From: Mycolicibacterium llatzerense
GTDB lineage: Bacteria; Actinomycetota; Actinomycetes; Mycobacteriales; Mycobacteriaceae
Direction of reading: 5' to 3'
Length of the DNA stretch: 64,000 bases
NCBI RefSeq assembly: GCF_000878195.1
Contig: NZ_JXST01000001.1
Location: 186,001-250,000, forward strand
Shown here piece by piece: positions 63,771 to 64,000 of the stretch (the stretch's first letter is position 1; each line of letters begins with the position of its first letter). A program made the position numbers and the translations under genes. The notes under the pieces were generated by a model. That model was not told where the DNA came from and ran no database searches. It saw only the letters and a program-made list of their open reading frames with translations.

Positions 63771-64000
63771 GTGAAGATCGTGCCCGCCGTCATCGAACAG
63801 CACGTCAACCGCTTCGATCGCCAGCAGAGCCTGATCATCGCGATCAGCACTGGCCTGCTGGCCTTCTGGTCGGGCTACCGCGTGGCGTGGTCGCTCTACC
63901 TGACCCTCGCCTACGACTTCCTGTTCGGCTCGCTGGTCTTCCAGATCGCGCTATGGGGTGTCATCGGTGGCGCTGCGGCGGTCGCGTCGCTCGCGTTCTA
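63771..64000 (+). CDS. membrane protein, N-terminal part (cut by window end)
   Basis: Open frame running off the window: 76 residues seen, GTG start at 63771 with GAGAGG 7 nt upstream. Reads VKIVPAVIEQHVNRFDRQQS, then a hydrophobic helix (about 20-35), an aromatic stretch (SGYRVAWSLYLTLAYDFLFG) and a further helix (QIALWGVIGGAAAVASLAF). An integral membrane protein; I do not recognise the family from this fragment. Confidence 0.75.
   Translation, partial: MKIVPAVIEQHVNRFDRQQSLIIAISTGLLAFWSGYRVAWSLYLTLAYDFLFGSLVFQIALWGVIGGAAAVASLAF

Noticed and set aside
62739..63803. 354-codon minus-strand frame across the AraC gene and the repeat region
   Set aside because: Overlaps an intact AraC gene and is low-complexity; only the part over the repeats is noted as possible decayed coding DNA.

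Overview
The window is high-GC actinobacterial chromosome. I read it as a non-tuberculous Mycobacterium (Mycolicibacterium-type, probably a rapid grower). Three things support this: gene order follows M. tuberculosis Rv0972c to Rv1021 closely; MspA-family porins, typical of fast growers, sit at the mspC position next to moaB2; and many genes are leaderless (TANNNT followed 6-7 nt later by the start codon). No prophage, insertion sequence, CRISPR array or rRNA was seen.

Layout. 1-6.9 kb (minus): five-gene acyl-CoA carboxylase/dehydrogenase operon (AtuA-like, fadE13, accD2, accA2, fadE12), mostly joined by 4-bp overlaps. 7.1-14.2 kb: rpmF, the envelope-stress system mprAB-pepD-moaB2 with MprA boxes before mprA and pepD, a Crp site, a 51-residue small ORF, two tandem MspA-type porins, and mscL. 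14.3-20.6 kb: HrcA/CIRCE-controlled ruc plus an SAF protein, a tiny metallothionein-like gene, 5-FTHF cyclo-ligase, galU, and the division pair glp (moeA1) / glpR around a GNAT gene. 20.7-28 kb is more variable: tRNA-Ala, PucR-type regulator, hchA, MgtC/DUF4010 protein, an atypical crotonase, an acyltransferase, a half-size MFS protein, and a zinc-independent bL31B coupled to a WhiB gene downstream of two Zur boxes. 28-35 kb: the cAMP-dependent acetyltransferase KATmt, a shikimate dehydrogenase homologue, three lipoproteins, AlkB, Pmt, RsmI. 35-45.8 kb: pabB, an ECF41 sigma factor (sigJ) with its oxidoreductase and a matching ECF41 promoter, gdhA, metG, tatD, rpfB, ksgA, ispE. 46-57 kb: pks16, two small secreted proteins, pth, rplY, an SDR, lpqT, arsC, prs, glmU, tRNA-Gln, TetR, and a LysA-like protein that has lost its PLP lysine. 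57-64 kb: mfd, mazG, an alpha/beta hydrolase divergent from an AraC regulator, a ~500-bp gene-free region with related palindromes and direct repeats, and the start of a membrane protein.

Themes. Most genes are housekeeping (translation, folate, nucleotide, cell-wall precursor and envelope maintenance). The most interesting signals are regulatory (Zur-bL31B-WhiB, Crp-small ORF-porins, MprA boxes, CIRCE, ECF41 promoter, two divergent promoters with overlapping -10 elements) and degenerate enzymes (LysA-like without Lys/Cys, crotonase without Glu pair, Glp without the MoeA active-site motifs, RpfB without lipobox Cys). Gene-family calls rest on translated motifs and remembered synteny; no database search was possible.
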